Positions 1 through 8,097 of a stretch of 64,000 nt of DNA are shown here, piece after piece. Numbering within the stretch: the first letter of the stretch is position 1; every line of letters begins with the position of its first letter. Source of the stretch: Mycolicibacterium sp. ND9-15 (GTDB lineage: Bacteria > Actinomycetota > Actinomycetes > Mycobacteriales > Mycobacteriaceae); NCBI RefSeq assembly GCF_035918395.1, contig NZ_CP142362.1, positions 4,873,501-4,937,500 on the forward strand, given 5' to 3'. The notes under the pieces were generated by a model. It was not told the DNA's origin. It was given only the letters and a program-made list of their open reading frames with translations, and ran no database searches. Made by a program: the position numbers and the translations under genes.

Positions 1-321
1 GCATCAAGTCACGGCCGTCCGGATCGACGTGGGGAAGCCTCAAGCTAGGATCGATGTACAAATGCACGGCTCTGTCGTCGACTCGCCACCGCCATGGCTG
101 CGAGTTGTATATGGAAGGCGCTCGGGTTGCCAACGTGAGTACTGCGCGGGTCGTTTCACTGTCCGGAAAGTGCTCACTCATCAGCACATCGCCTCCTACG
201 GGGAGCCCACTGTTCCCTCCATGATCCCGCACCGCCGCCGCGGTAGCTAGAGCGCCAAGGTCGTGGTGAGCGCGAGTCTGCAAGCGAGCCGACTCGTCGG
301 TCATACCCAGTCACACTGTTC
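1..321. other. no recognisable gene
   Basis: I see no convincing coding region here. The one short open frame (29-250, plus strand) has an arginine-rich composition without any motif and looks like chance reading in GC-rich DNA. The stretch leads into the decayed mazEF-like pair that follows. Confidence 0.5.
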
Positions 322-605
322 GTGAAGACAGCCGTATCTGTCTCTGACGAGACATTCGACAGCGTCTGCCAAACCGCCTCGGAGCTGGGTATGAGCCGAT
401 CCGAGTTCTTCGCCCGCGCGGCGCAGCGCTACCTCGATGAGTCAGACGCCCGATCGTGACAGGCCAGATCGACAAGACGCCAGTCGCCTTGCGACCGTGC
501 TCATTGCGGTGATCCCTTTGAACACAGCCTTTGCGGCGATGCCGGGCAATGTGGTCCTACCTGCTGCAGCGACGGGACTCCCGCGCGATTCAGTCGTAAG
601 CAGGT
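322..605 (+). pseudogene. Remnant of a MazEF6-type toxin-antitoxin pair
   Basis: The first 45 codons from GTG 322 read as a MazE6-like ribbon-helix-helix antitoxin (VKTAVSVSDETF, then LGMSRSEFFARAAQRYLDE) and stop at TGA 457. One base earlier or later the frame would continue as SLTGQID, the normal next residues of the family, so a frameshift ended it. From about 480 another frame (that of 437-649) reads ASRLATVLIAVIPLNTA and then MPGNVVLPAAATGLPRDSVV, the middle of a MazF6-type toxin. The antitoxin C-terminus and the toxin N-terminus are both missing, so about 200 bp was lost by deletion. The toxin also lacks its C-terminus. The family match is from memory of Rv1991A/Rv1991c-type sequences; the breaks are visible directly. 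The product cannot be functional. Confidence 0.75.
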
Positions 606-846
606 GCAAGCGACACACACCATCGAAGGTTTTCTTGCGGTGGAAGTAGCCCCTCGGGCGTTCGTGGCAGAGAACGGCCATGTGATGACCCGGCTCTCAG
701 CCACCAAGTGGGGCGGCGGCGAAGGTCTGGAGATCCTCGACTACTCGGGGCCGGGCACCGTCGAGGTCTCCGACGAGAAGCTCGCTGAGGCTCAACGGGC
801 CAGCGAAGTGGAAGCCGAACTGCGTCGCGAGGCCGGAACGGCGTGA
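604..846 (+). CDS. Small hypothetical protein
   Basis: An open frame of about 80 residues starts at GTG 604, with a later GTG at 640 as an alternative. The second half (LEILDYSGPGTVEVSDEKL, then an alternating Ala/Glu/Arg helix ending EAELRREAGTA) has the composition of a real actinobacterial protein, with a short acidic-basic C-terminal helix. I do not recognise the family and see no catalytic motif. It directly follows the mazEF remnant, so its 5' end may itself have been reshaped by that deletion. It could be a fragment of a longer gene. Confidence 0.4.
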   Translation: MQATHTIEGFLAVEVAPRAFVAENGHVMTRLSATKWGGGEGLEILDYSGPGTVEVSDEKLAEAQRASEVEAELRREAGTA

Positions 847-1151
847 GCTGGGGCGGCTCTAGACGCTGGCACAGACTCGCTCCTGAGCGAAAGGCTAAAC
901 GCCTGGCCGGCGGATTCCCATTCTTAGGGTCAAGTCGCGCCAGACGTTAGGACGCACCCACTCGGCGCAGATTGAATGAGAAGGACAGGTTCCAACCTCA
1001 CATCAAATATGTTGTTGCGCAACGCAACTCACTATCACCTGGTAACGGTGCGGTTCACGAGGTGCGAGTTTCCCCGTGACCCGCAGGGGAGTGGCGCCAC
1101 TTCCCGAAGGATCCAGCGGCCGGACAGTAGGATCATTGGTAGTATGTCTGT
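847..1151. other. intergenic stretch, nothing recognised
   Basis: This stretch has no convincing open frame and no clear repeat. It should hold the promoter of the toxin-antitoxin pair beginning at 1152, but I see no strong Shine-Dalgarno sequence before that ATG, so the antitoxin mRNA may have little or no leader. Confidence 0.4.
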
Positions 1152-1379
1152 ATGGCCAAAGAGAAGATTTCCGTGACTGTTGATGCGGCGGTGCTCGCCG
1201 ACGCTGACGCCGATGCCAAGGCGGCGGGGTTGAATCGGTCGGAGATGATCGAGCGAGCATTGCGCACCGAACATCTTCGTCGTGCGTTGCACACCTACAC
1301 AACTCGCACTGTGCCGGCGCTGAACATCGACTCCTATGCCGAGCAGGTATATAAGGCCAACCACGCCGCAGCCTTGTGA
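1152..1379 (+). CDS. MazE-like antitoxin
   Basis: This is a 75-residue protein with the layout of a short mycobacterial antitoxin. Residues 1-45 form a ribbon-helix-helix DNA-binding part (KISVTVDAAVLADADADA, then GLNRSEMIERALR). A C-terminal tail (VPALNIDSYAEQVYKANHAAAL) would wrap the toxin. It would bind and neutralise the product of the next gene and repress the shared promoter. Its TGA overlaps the GTG start of the toxin (GTGA), the usual coupling in such operons. The pairing is clear from the sequence. The assignment to the MazE class rather than a VapB class rests on recalled relatives. Confidence 0.75.
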   Translation: MAKEKISVTVDAAVLADADADAKAAGLNRSEMIERALRTEHLRRALHTYTTRTVPALNIDSYAEQVYKANHAAAL

Positions 1380-1678
1380 TCGCGCCCGGCGACATCGCAC
1401 CGCGCCAGGACAGCGGCCGCGAGCTATACGTGGCGGTGCTCTCCAACTCGATCCACCTCGCCGCCAGTACCGGCCGTATCATCACCTGCCCCTTCATCCC
1501 CGGCCCAACCCCGGACGGCGCGATGGCCATGGTCGTCCCCATCAATCAGCCCGAAGGCACGCTTCTCCCCGAACTCGTTCAATGGTTACCGAGTTCTGCG
1601 CTCGGTGAACCGATCGGCACCGTCGGAGCAGTCGCCATCGGCGAGGCGACAACGATTGTGGCGGCGCTGATCTCGTAG
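1376..1678 (+). CDS. MazF/PemK-like toxin
   Basis: This 100-residue protein is translated from GTG 1376, overlapping the antitoxin stop. MazF-family proteins are small beta-barrel ribonucleases that cut single-stranded mRNA. The order seen here fits: an N-terminal GDIAP strand, a central AVLSNSIHLAASTGRIITCPFIPG segment in the position where MazF has its SN motif, and a later strand AMVVPINQPEG. The C-terminal part (LGEPIGTVGAVAIGEATTIV) is where MazF has its last helix. The N-terminal RGD/E-W signature of classical MazF is reduced to GDI, so activity is not certain. It is the distal gene of a two-gene operon. Confidence 0.68.
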   Translation: MIAPGDIAPRQDSGRELYVAVLSNSIHLAASTGRIITCPFIPGPTPDGAMAMVVPINQPEGTLLPELVQWLPSSALGEPIGTVGAVAIGEATTIVAALIS

Positions 1679-1752
1679 GCGCGCCATCGGAATGCTCCTT
1701 CCCGATTTCATCACGTGACGCCCGCACCGCGTCCGCGAACAGGCTGCAGCGC

Positions 1753-2409
1753 GTGCCTGCTCAACAGCAAGCGTCTTCAGATGCGGCGCCGCGGGCGATG
1801 GAGCATCCGCAGCTGAAGGCCTATCTAGTCTTCTCCGAAGCCTTATCGCCGATCTCGCAGACGTCGGCCGACCGCATCGTGGACATCCTAATTCGAATTG
1901 TCGGTGTCGAAGGTCCCGTGACCGGTTGGCGAATCCACCAGGTGTACCGAAAATGCGCGACGGTTCGCGAATCGCACGATGATTTCTCTCGTCTGCTCAA
2001 CCGGGTCATTTCGGCTGCTGAGCGCAAAGGGGCGATCGTCTCGGAGAACCCACTCAATGAGTCCGGCAACAAGCCACGGACCTTTAGGCTGCCGAGTCAG
2101 CCGTCGGTCGTCGCACGGGAGCTGGGTACGCGGACTATCGATATCGTCCCCTCGGGCGAGGTGCTTCAGTACTGCCGGAGTGTTTCGGCAGGACAAGGGC
2201 TGTCCGAGAACGATCTGATTGAGCGGGTGGGCAAGCTGCTTCGTAACCGGCATTTAGTGAGCGAACTGCGAGAGGCGGTCGCGGCCGCGAAGCGCATTGA
2301 TGCGAGAATCGCCGCGCCCCCGGCCCGGACGTCAACCGGCCCGATTCCCCGAAGATCGGAAGGCGTCTGTCCGTCGTGCTTCACAATTCACGCCGGCGAG
2401 TGCGCATAG
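1753..2409 (+). CDS. Hypothetical protein with winged-helix-like region and C-terminal Cys/His motif
   Basis: The protein has 218 residues from GTG 1753. Residues about 40-115 (VDILIRIVGVEGPVTGWRI, then RKGAIVSENP and PRTFRLPSQP) look like a winged-helix domain of the kind found at the ends of some helicase-like and restriction-linked proteins. A helical region follows. The last 13 residues, CPSCFTIHAGECA, form a CxxC...H...C cluster that could bind one zinc ion. I do not recognise a named family. A role in DNA binding is inference from the fold-like pattern only. It stands alone downstream of the MazEF-like pair, and no partner gene is evident. Confidence 0.5.
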   Translation: MPAQQQASSDAAPRAMEHPQLKAYLVFSEALSPISQTSADRIVDILIRIVGVEGPVTGWRIHQVYRKCATVRESHDDFSRLLNRVISAAERKGAIVSENPLNESGNKPRTFRLPSQPSVVARELGTRTIDIVPSGEVLQYCRSVSAGQGLSENDLIERVGKLLRNRHLVSELREAVAAAKRIDARIAAPPARTSTGPIPRRSEGVCPSCFTIHAGECA

Positions 2410-2822
2410 TCATCAAAGGAGTTTCGCCACTATTGTCGATGGATTACCAGCTGGCCGAAGCACGTTGCACACCAACTATTTTCGTGACTGGGCGCAGCGA
2501 CCGCCATCGCAAGTCGGCCGTGCCGTGTCATTGGTCGACGTTATGCTGACCGGATGGCTACGGAAATCACAGTCCGCGGGTCCTCACTTATGCGTGGCCG
2601 GGGAGTTGGTGGCCGCTGAGCCGGTCGATGACCGCTGGGTGATCGAAGGCCAGGTATTCGTCTTTCGCTAACACTGCCAGTTCACCGCGGGCACCGGCCT
2701 ACGCCAGTGGTGGTACGTGAATGTCGAAGTTGCGATGGTGGATCATGGCTTGAGTCGAGCGCTGGCTGACCTGAGGGCGCACACTCGTGTTTGGCAGGGC
2801 CGCACGGAATGAGGAGCGAGAA
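2410..2822. other. gap without recognised gene
   Basis: An open frame ending at 2671 (plus strand) covers part of this gap, but it mostly overlaps the preceding gene in another frame and has no motif. A short run in that frame (VMLTGWLRKSQSAGP to EGQVFVFR, about 2540-2671) has protein-like composition and could be a gene fragment. I cannot name it. Confidence 0.35.
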
Positions 2823-3071
2823 GTGGTCGAATGTCGTAATTGCACAGCAGGTATGTGCAGCCACGGGGCGCAGTGTCCGATGATGATTCGCTGGTACGAC
2901 GATCCGTGGGACGGCACTTTTTGGCGGCGCTGCGAGTGCACGGCATCGATGCACGCGGCGGGGTATCCCGTGTCGGTCCTGGCGGGTGGCTCCGCGCGAC
3001 GAGCGGCAGGCAAACCCGAGGTGAGCATGGCGCACCAGGAGCGTCGAGTTCGGAGCACTTGTATCGGCTAG
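2823..3071 (+). CDS. Small cysteine-rich hypothetical protein
   Basis: I chose GTG 2823 because GAGGAG at 2811-2816 lies six bases before it, a good Shine-Dalgarno distance. The 82-residue product has clustered Cys and His in its first 40 residues (CRNC, CSHGAQC, then CEC), a pattern suited to zinc binding. It also has an aromatic stretch, IRWYDDPWDGTFWRRC. No family is recognised. It lies just upstream of the RelBE pair on the same strand, but the distance (44 bp) does not prove an operon. It may be a short DNA- or protein-binding zinc protein. Its reality as a gene is moderately supported by the ribosome-binding site and composition only. Confidence 0.38.
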   Translation: MVECRNCTAGMCSHGAQCPMMIRWYDDPWDGTFWRRCECTASMHAAGYPVSVLAGGSARRAAGKPEVSMAHQERRVRSTCIG

Positions 3072-3115
3072 TTTTCTGGCTACTATTAGGCCTGTTCTTC
3101 GGCTAAGATGTCGTC

Positions 3116-3388
3116 ATGGCGAAGAATGTTGCGCTGTCGGAGGCCAAGGACAAGCTCTCGGCCTATGTCGATGAGGCGGAGAAAACCCACGAGATCATCC
3201 AGATCACCCGCCACGGCCGGGTGGCCGCGGTGATCATGTCCGCTGATGACCTTGAATCTCTGCAAGAGACGCTGCACGCTCTGCGGACACCCGGCGTGGC
3301 GAAAGACCTGGCCCAAGCCGAGGCCGATTTTGCGGCGGGCAACACAGTGTCCGCCGAGGAGGTTAGGCGGCGCTACGGTCTGACGTGA
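3116..3388 (+). CDS. relB: RelB/Phd-family antitoxin
   Basis: This 90-residue antitoxin begins KNVALSEAKDKLSAYVDEA, the Phd/YefM-type N-terminal DNA-binding fold, followed by ITRHGRVAAVIMSADDLESL, the core strand and helix of that family. The C-terminal third (AKDLAQAEADFAAGNTVSAEEVRRRYG) is the toxin-binding tail. It should bind the RelE-like product of the next gene and repress the promoter. TAAGAT at about 3103-3108 lies seven bases before the ATG and could be a -10 box giving a leaderless mRNA; this is inference. Its stop overlaps the start of the toxin gene. Confidence 0.88.
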   Translation: MAKNVALSEAKDKLSAYVDEAEKTHEIIQITRHGRVAAVIMSADDLESLQETLHALRTPGVAKDLAQAEADFAAGNTVSAEEVRRRYGLT

Positions 3389-3666
3389 CCGAGCCCGAAG
3401 CCTCGTGGGAGGTTGCGTTTTCTCCAGGCGCAGATCGTGCGCTGCAGCGTCTGCCGCACAAGGTGGCCACGGCGGTGGCCGAGTTCGTTCTGACCACGTT
3501 GCCGACCGATCCGTACCGGCTGTCCAAGCCGCTGCGATACGAGTTCGAGCACTGGCGGGTAGCGCGCCGTGGTGCCTACCGCGTGACGTTTCGCATTCAC
3601 GATGACGTGCGCGTGCTCTATATCGGCCGAATTGAGCACCGTGCCCACGTGTACCGGCGACAGTGA
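3385..3666 (+). CDS. relE: RelE/ParE-family toxin
   Basis: The 93-residue protein starts at GTG 3385, overlapping the antitoxin stop (GTGA). It has the RelE/ParE fold order: WEVAFSPGADRALQRLP (first strand and helix), a second helix KVATAVAEFVLTTLPTDP, then the strand pair YEFEHWRVARRGAYRVTFRI and the terminal DVRVLYIGRIEHRAHVYRR. The basic and tyrosine residues of the last two strands (R of YRVTF, R and H near HVYRR) are in the positions used by RelE-type mRNA endonucleases. It would cleave mRNA on the ribosome when free of its antitoxin. Length and arrangement are complete, so the pair looks functional. Confidence 0.88.
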   Translation: MTEPEASWEVAFSPGADRALQRLPHKVATAVAEFVLTTLPTDPYRLSKPLRYEFEHWRVARRGAYRVTFRIHDDVRVLYIGRIEHRAHVYRRQ

Positions 3667-3924
3667 GACTGTTCTTCGTGCGTTACCGGCCGCCAAAAGG
3701 CAGCCGCATCTGAGAAATTTCGCTCACCGAGGCGTCCGAATCGCCGTCCCTGACGAGCTTGATTCCCGCCGCGTTATAAGCGCTGATTGCCCCCTCGGCA
3801 ACAGATGCCAGCGTCGCCACCTCGTGTGGCCGAGCTCCGGGGCGTCCGCTAACGTCTCATTGACCGCGCTGTCAGGCCGCGCGCTGCACATACCGAACCC
3901 CCATCGCCTCAACTGCTTGGCGCG

Positions 3925-4110
3925 CTACTCGATGACCACCCGGTCGGTGGCGCCTCGGCCGAACACTTCGGGCGAGTACATCTCCCCGGCCTTGGGCGGG
4001 CCAGCGGTAAAGGTGCCCGGGGTCGTCGCACGGGCGGTGTAGCGATACCGATGCCACGCCGGGGGATTGCGGAAATCGTAGAGATATCCGAAGGTCAGTT
4101 TCGTGTTCAC
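3925..4110 (-). pseudogene. Chimeric fragment: LLM oxidoreductase start joined to another gene's tail
   Basis: From GTG 4110, overlapping the stop of the DinB-like gene, the frame opens LTFGYLYDFRNPPAWHR. That is the typical N-terminus of an LLM-class (luciferase-like) flavin-dependent oxidoreductase. After about 18 residues it changes abruptly to YRYTARATTPGTFTAGPPKA and EMYSPEVFGRGATDRVVIE, and stops. This tail resembles the extreme C-terminus of bacterial alpha-2-macroglobulin-like proteins (my recollection, low certainty). The oxidoreductase family is usually over 300 residues, so only its first few per cent remain. The best reading is a deletion or recombination joint inside a former DinB-oxidoreductase operon. 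Confidence 0.5.
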
Positions 4111-4754
4111 GGTTGATCGGAAGCCACACTGTGAGCGGCCGGTTTCCAAGGCTTGAATCGGCCCGTCTCAGGCCAGCCTTCGACCGCCGCCAGGAGCTCG
4201 TACATCGTTGCGCCGTCGATGCACTCGCGAATGATGTCGGCGTGTCCGGCGTGCCGGGTGAACTCCTCAATGAGGTGCAACACCACCCAGCGAACCGTGC
4301 AATCGGCGGCAACCCCGTAAGCCGCGTAGATATGGTTGGGCACTCTCACCGAGGCGTCGAGGTCAGCGTCGCCGAGAACACCCATGGTCGCGGCGTTCTG
4401 GGCCGTCAACCGTTCGAGTAACCCGGCAAGGGTGTCCTTGTCGCGCATCACGAACTGCTCCTCGCGGCGCTCCCACGTCACCATCATCCCTTCCAACGAC
4501 CACGGGTCTTGCGCCAGGCCTGGTGGGGTAAGCACTTGCTGCGTCCATGCGTACTCCATGGTGGTCATGTGTTTGATCAGGCCGCCGATGCAAAGGCTGC
4601 TCGCCGTTGGGGTGCAACGGGCTTGTTCATCGGTCAGACCGTAGGAGGTCACGTCGAATGCCTGGTGTTGATATCTGAGGTATTCCAGCAAGCTGGCGAG
4701 TTCACCGGTAGCAGGAGCGGGCATCGCGGGCATGGCTACATCTTCTTCCGCCAT
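4107..4754 (-). CDS. DinB-family (DUF664) protein
   Basis: The 215-residue product starts at ATG 4754; the frame is open further upstream, but conserved sequence begins here. DinB/DUF664 proteins are four-helix bundles with a three-histidine metal site, often acting as mycothiol- or other thiol-dependent enzymes. The visible histidines fit: GLIKHMTTMEYAWT (first), and VVLHLIEEFTRHAGHADI with two more, followed by the usual REC/DGATMYELL helix. Substrate is unknown. A flavin oxidoreductase start overlaps its 3' end, suggesting that the two were once co-transcribed. The gene itself looks intact and lies between two damaged segments. Confidence 0.82.
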   Translation of the reverse strand: MAEEDVAMPAMPAPATGELASLLEYLRYQHQAFDVTSYGLTDEQARCTPTASSLCIGGLIKHMTTMEYAWTQQVLTPPGLAQDPWSLEGMMVTWERREEQFVMRDKDTLAGLLERLTAQNAATMGVLGDADLDASVRVPNHIYAAYGVAADCTVRWVVLHLIEEFTRHAGHADIIRECIDGATMYELLAAVEGWPETGRFKPWKPAAHSVASDQP

Positions 4755-4823
4755 CGCCGGCCGCCACAGGCGTTCGCGAGAAGTGGCAGCAAAGCTTGTC
4801 CCCGGCGTGTAACGATCCAGTAC

Positions 4824-5130
4824 GTGGCCAACGAGTACGCCTGGGGAAGCACAGACCGGGAACACCGACGGCTTGCAAGTCAAGGTGACGCGCTGCGTCC
4901 TGCGACAGAAAGGCTGTTCCGCGCTGCCGGTATCGGACCGGGTATGCGTGTGCTTGATTGTGGGTCGGGCGGCGGCGATGTTTCGGTCATCCGCGGACCT
5001 GGTGACCTCATCAGGTCAAGTTGTGGGCATCGACCGCGACGCCGCTCACGTCGACGCCGCGAACCGCCGTGTAAAGGACGACGGCCTTACACATGTTCGG
5101 TTCGAAACAGCCGACATTTCGTCGCCGTGA
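4824..5130 (+). pseudogene. Truncated, frameshifted class I SAM-dependent methyltransferase
   Basis: From GTG 4824 the frame reads VANEYAWGSTDREHRRLASQ and then GIGPGMRVLDCGSGGGDVS, motif I of a class I methyltransferase. It then loses phase near 4985. The sequence continues in another frame as DLVTSSGQVVGIDRDAAHVD, motif II with the acidic SAM-binding residue, and THVRFETADISSP, where it hits TGA 5128. Everything after motif III is missing. The same TGA trinucleotide is where homology to an integrase on the opposite strand begins, so the two broken genes are joined at about 5120-5128. Confidence 0.72.
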
Positions 5131-6073
5131 GTGCAACTTCAACTCCTGCGGCAGACCCGCGCGCCGACGAAGTGCCGTGAACGACCGCCCAAGGGCGTTG
5201 AGCGTCAACCTGCCACCGCGCTCACTGGGCCACAATGCGGGGGAGCGGTCGGCGGTGGTGAACAGCTCTCGGCCCTCCGCGCACCAGTACTGCAAAAGCT
5301 CAACTGCTCATGGGAACTCGGGAACTGTCAGCACCGTTCGCCGGCGGGGGCCGGACCCCTTCGTGCCCTTTGCCCACCGAACGGTCAGTGCGCCGTAGTC
5401 GCCGTAGCGCGGCACGTGCGGATTGGGCCCGAAGTCGGTCAGATCCAGTTTGACCAGTTCCTTTCGTCGAAGCCCAATAGGCATAACCGATTTTGAACCC
5501 GATCGAGTCAGGAAGCACTGTCATCCAGCGCTTCGATCCGTTGCGGTGCTGCTCATCAACAAAGTCGTCGACGACGTCGAACATGTGCTGCAATTCGGAC
5601 TTGGTGAACGTCCGCCGGTTCGGTGGGACAGCATCGTCGGTGGTGTGTTGCGGCGTGTTCCACTCGAAACAGATCTGCGACGGAACGTCGCCGAATTGCT
5701 TCTCGCAGAACGTAACCCAACCGTAACCATTGTCACTGACGTAAGAGCAAAACATCGAGATCGCGTTGCTATACGAACGTAAGGTGGATAACGCAATCGG
5801 CGTCTCTCGCGACCGTAGATCCACGAGAAATCGATCAACATCAAGTGGGCGCCACCGCCATGGACACTCGTTGGTGAACTCGACAAACCGAGACACAACG
5901 CCGCACCGGCCCTTGATGGTATCGGTCGCCAGACCACGTGCGAGCATCTGAGCTCGCCATCCATCGACCATCGCGTTGAACACCGTCTCGTCAGCACGAA
6001 GCAGCGAAACGTCATCGCGGCGCAGAACCTGCGGAATGAAGCCGGGCAGTTCCTCAACCATGTCGGCGGCCAC
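5128..6073 (-). pseudogene. Tyrosine recombinase/integrase pseudogene
   Basis: The frame from GTG 6073 reads as a core-binding domain (ATDTIKGRCGVVSRFVEFTN, LSTLRSYSNAISMFCSY). It then enters the catalytic domain at RNGSKRWMTVL and GFKIGYAYW, where phase is lost near 5480. The correct sequence continues in a second frame (RRKELVKLDLTDFGPNPHVP, ALTVRWAKGTKG), meets an in-frame stop near 5320, and resumes as WCAEGRELFTTADRSPALWP and RAGLPQELKLHS. It breaks off before the HxLRH box. The catalytic His, second Arg and Tyr are therefore gone. It carries a frameshift, a nonsense codon and a 3' truncation, and is clearly dead. It is unlike the intact integrase at 13900 in sequence. Confidence 0.78.
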
Positions 6074-6617
6074 CCAAAGGCCGGGCCGACCATCAACTCA
6101 ACATGTCGCTTCAAAGCCCTGCGCCACAAGCCAATTCGTCACAGTGACGTTTCGGTGATGCTGCGGAGTAAGGGAGGAAGGGCCGTCGAATGCCGGCTAC
6201 ACCGCCGGTCGACTGGGGCATTCTCAAAGATTTCACCTAACAGCCGAATCATTCATTAAGTGATTGAACTGTACGGCAACTCGGTACCTGTACAATAGAT
6301 GCACACAGCCCCGTTCGGACCGGAATTAGTGCCCCGACGTGCTCAGATCGGCCAATCGTTGTCCGATCCGTGAAATCATGAGAGTAGACCAGAGCGATGA
6401 CCTGGGCACTCTCAATTCGTTCTGGACTGATCTGACAAGAGTTGTCCACGAAGACATGAGAGTGGCGGACAGAATCCGAAAAGACGTGAGAGTGTCGGAC
6501 ACGTGCAGCCGACGACGAGCGGCGTTAGCAACTGTTCGGGTGGCGAAAACTGGCGCGCCGTCGCGTCGAGGGCTTTACGATGCGGTCCAGCGCCCACGGC
6601 GCTGAAGGAGGCCCGCC
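6074..6617. other. intergenic region holding an IS-end-like repeat
   Basis: No gene is recognised in this 540 bp. The notable content is the repeat at 6378-6502, related to sequences at 8514-8640 and 15313-15367. The last 20 bases include AAGGAGG (6605-6611), a strong ribosome-binding site for the hydrolase gene at 6618. Confidence 0.5.
6378..6502. repeat. IS-end-like repeat, copy 1
   Basis: Within 125 bp the segment contains CTGGGCACTCTCAATTCGTT, then GACATGAGAGTGGCGGACAG and GACGTGAGAGTGTCGGACAC. The last two are near-identical direct repeats 30 bp apart, and the first holds the inverted form (CACTCTCA). A closely similar segment lies at 8514-8640 and part of it at 15313-15367. Arrays of short repeats of this kind (about 20 bp, ending in GGACA) resemble the multiple terminal repeats of IS21-family ends. 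I infer a solo IS end. Confidence 0.55.
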
Positions 6618-7376
6618 ATGACACTGCCCGCTTTGGTCCTGGTGCACGGAGGCGGTTTTGCCGCTGATTGTTGGGAGCCCACCGTAGACGCGATCCACCG
6701 CATGGAGCCGAAGCTAAGGGTGCTGGCCGTTGATTTGCCAGGTCGGCGAGACAAGGCCGGTGACCTGATCACGGCTTGTATCGACGACTGGATCGACTCG
6801 GTAGTGTCGGACATCGAGAATGCCGTGCTCGACGACCTCGTTATCGTCGGCCATTCGCTGGCGGGGGTGACCGCTCCCGGTGTTGTCACCAAACTCGGCT
6901 CGGCGCGGGTGCGGGAGATGATCTTGGCCACCGCGCAAGTACCGACCAACGGCGGCGCCCTGGTGGACACGTTACACGGGGCGCTGAGCTGGTACGCACG
7001 TCGCACCGCGAAACGCAAAGTGCAGAAAGGCCGTTCGGTCCGTTCGGGAGGTTTGCCTACTGCGTTGGCGAGGTTTGTATTCTGCAACGGAATGACTCCC
7101 GCACAACGCAGGTTCACACTGGCTCGGTCCTGTCAGGAATCAGCCCCCATCATGATAGAAAAAGTTGACCGCAGCGGTATGCCCGACGAGGTGCCACGCA
7201 CGTGGATACTTACTCGGCGTGATCGCGCCGTCTCGATGAAGATTCAACACGAGTGCATCGCCGCGCTCGGCGGAGTGCAGACGCTCATCGAGATCGACAC
7301 CTGCCACATGCTGATGGTGAGCGAACCTGAACGGCTGGCAGAGATCCTTGTTGAGCGCTGCCGGTTGTACGCGTAG
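6618..7376 (+). CDS. Alpha/beta-fold hydrolase
   Basis: This 252-residue hydrolase has all family landmarks: LVLVHGGGFAADCWEP (oxyanion HGG motif), VLAVDLPGR, the nucleophile elbow VIVGHSLAG with Ser, and near the end IDTCHMLMVSEPERLAEIL, which supplies the catalytic His. The acid residue is probably the Asp in LTRRDRAVS. AAGGAGG (6605-6611) stands seven bases before ATG 6618. The substrate is not predictable; relatives include esterases and salicylate-methylesterase-like enzymes. It lies between two IS-end-like repeats with the damaged gene that follows, and it appears intact. Confidence 0.82.
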   Translation: MTLPALVLVHGGGFAADCWEPTVDAIHRMEPKLRVLAVDLPGRRDKAGDLITACIDDWIDSVVSDIENAVLDDLVIVGHSLAGVTAPGVVTKLGSARVREMILATAQVPTNGGALVDTLHGALSWYARRTAKRKVQKGRSVRSGGLPTALARFVFCNGMTPAQRRFTLARSCQESAPIMIEKVDRSGMPDEVPRTWILTRRDRAVSMKIQHECIAALGGVQTLIEIDTCHMLMVSEPERLAEILVERCRLYA

Positions 7377-7386
7377 TGCCAATCGG

Positions 7387-8097
7387 CAACAGCGCAACCC
7401 CGCAGCAGCCGCAGCTGTCCGAGCTCCCTACGAAATCGATCCGGCCGACGCACAGCGGAAGGCGTTGAAAGACATCGCCTTTGAACTCGGCTTCACCAAG
7501 AGCGTTGGCGACACGGCGGCGGATGCGATCGATGAGGTCGGCAAATGCGTAGCCGGCAAGAGCGGAGTGCCGTGGGGCCGCGTGCAGACAGCTGCGGCCG
7601 GGGTGGCATTGATCGCCGCATGACCTCTTGGCCTTGCTGTCGCGACGCCGGCCGGCGTGTTTGGTGGTGCAGCCATAGTTGGTGGACTGGCTGCCTTCGG
7701 TCCCGGCGGAATGGTGGGCGGATTGGCCATGTTCGGGGGGCTTGCCGGCGCCGGCGCAGCAGCTGCTGCCGCTGCCATCGCCGGAGGAGGCGGACCGACG
7801 GAATCGATCGGCAACTTCGAAAAGCTGCTGTTGCGCATATCGACTGAGTACGCGCGCCAGAAGCTTGATCTTCCTTTCGACGCCATGCTGTGGTTCCAGG
7901 TCACCGATTTCGAGGGACAGATTGCGGCGACACTCAACCGTCTCCAACCTTTCAGCGACGCCAAGTCGCCGATGGTTGTCCAGCTGATCGAGGCACAAAC
8001 AGCGATCAGGGCGCTCTTGCAGTTCATGATCGAAATGGGGCTCGCACCGGAGGCACTCACCGACGGTGAGCCAGGCGCGTTACAGCGTTTAGAGTGA
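7387..8097 (+). pseudogene. Hydrophobic glycine-rich hypothetical protein, interrupted by a stop
   Basis: One reading frame runs through this region with a single TGA at 7621-7623. Before it: YEIDPADAQRKALKDIAFEL, TAADAIDEVGKCV, VQTAAAGVALIAA. After it, in the same frame: PLGLAVATPAGVFGGAAIVG, a long Gly/Ala-rich membrane-like stretch with glycine-zipper spacing, and an amphipathic C-terminal part (PFDAMLWFQVTDFEGQIAAT and RALLQFMIEMGLAPEAL). The hydrophobic segment is split by the stop, so both halves clearly belonged to one protein. The N-terminus seems truncated because the frame runs back into the hydrolase gene without a convincing start. I do not recognise the family. The segment could insert into membranes. 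Confidence 0.55.

Noticed and set aside
7621..7623. Selenocysteine insertion at the in-frame TGA
   Set aside because: The codon lies in a hydrophobic Ala-rich segment with no redox motif, and I see no hairpin of the required kind after it.
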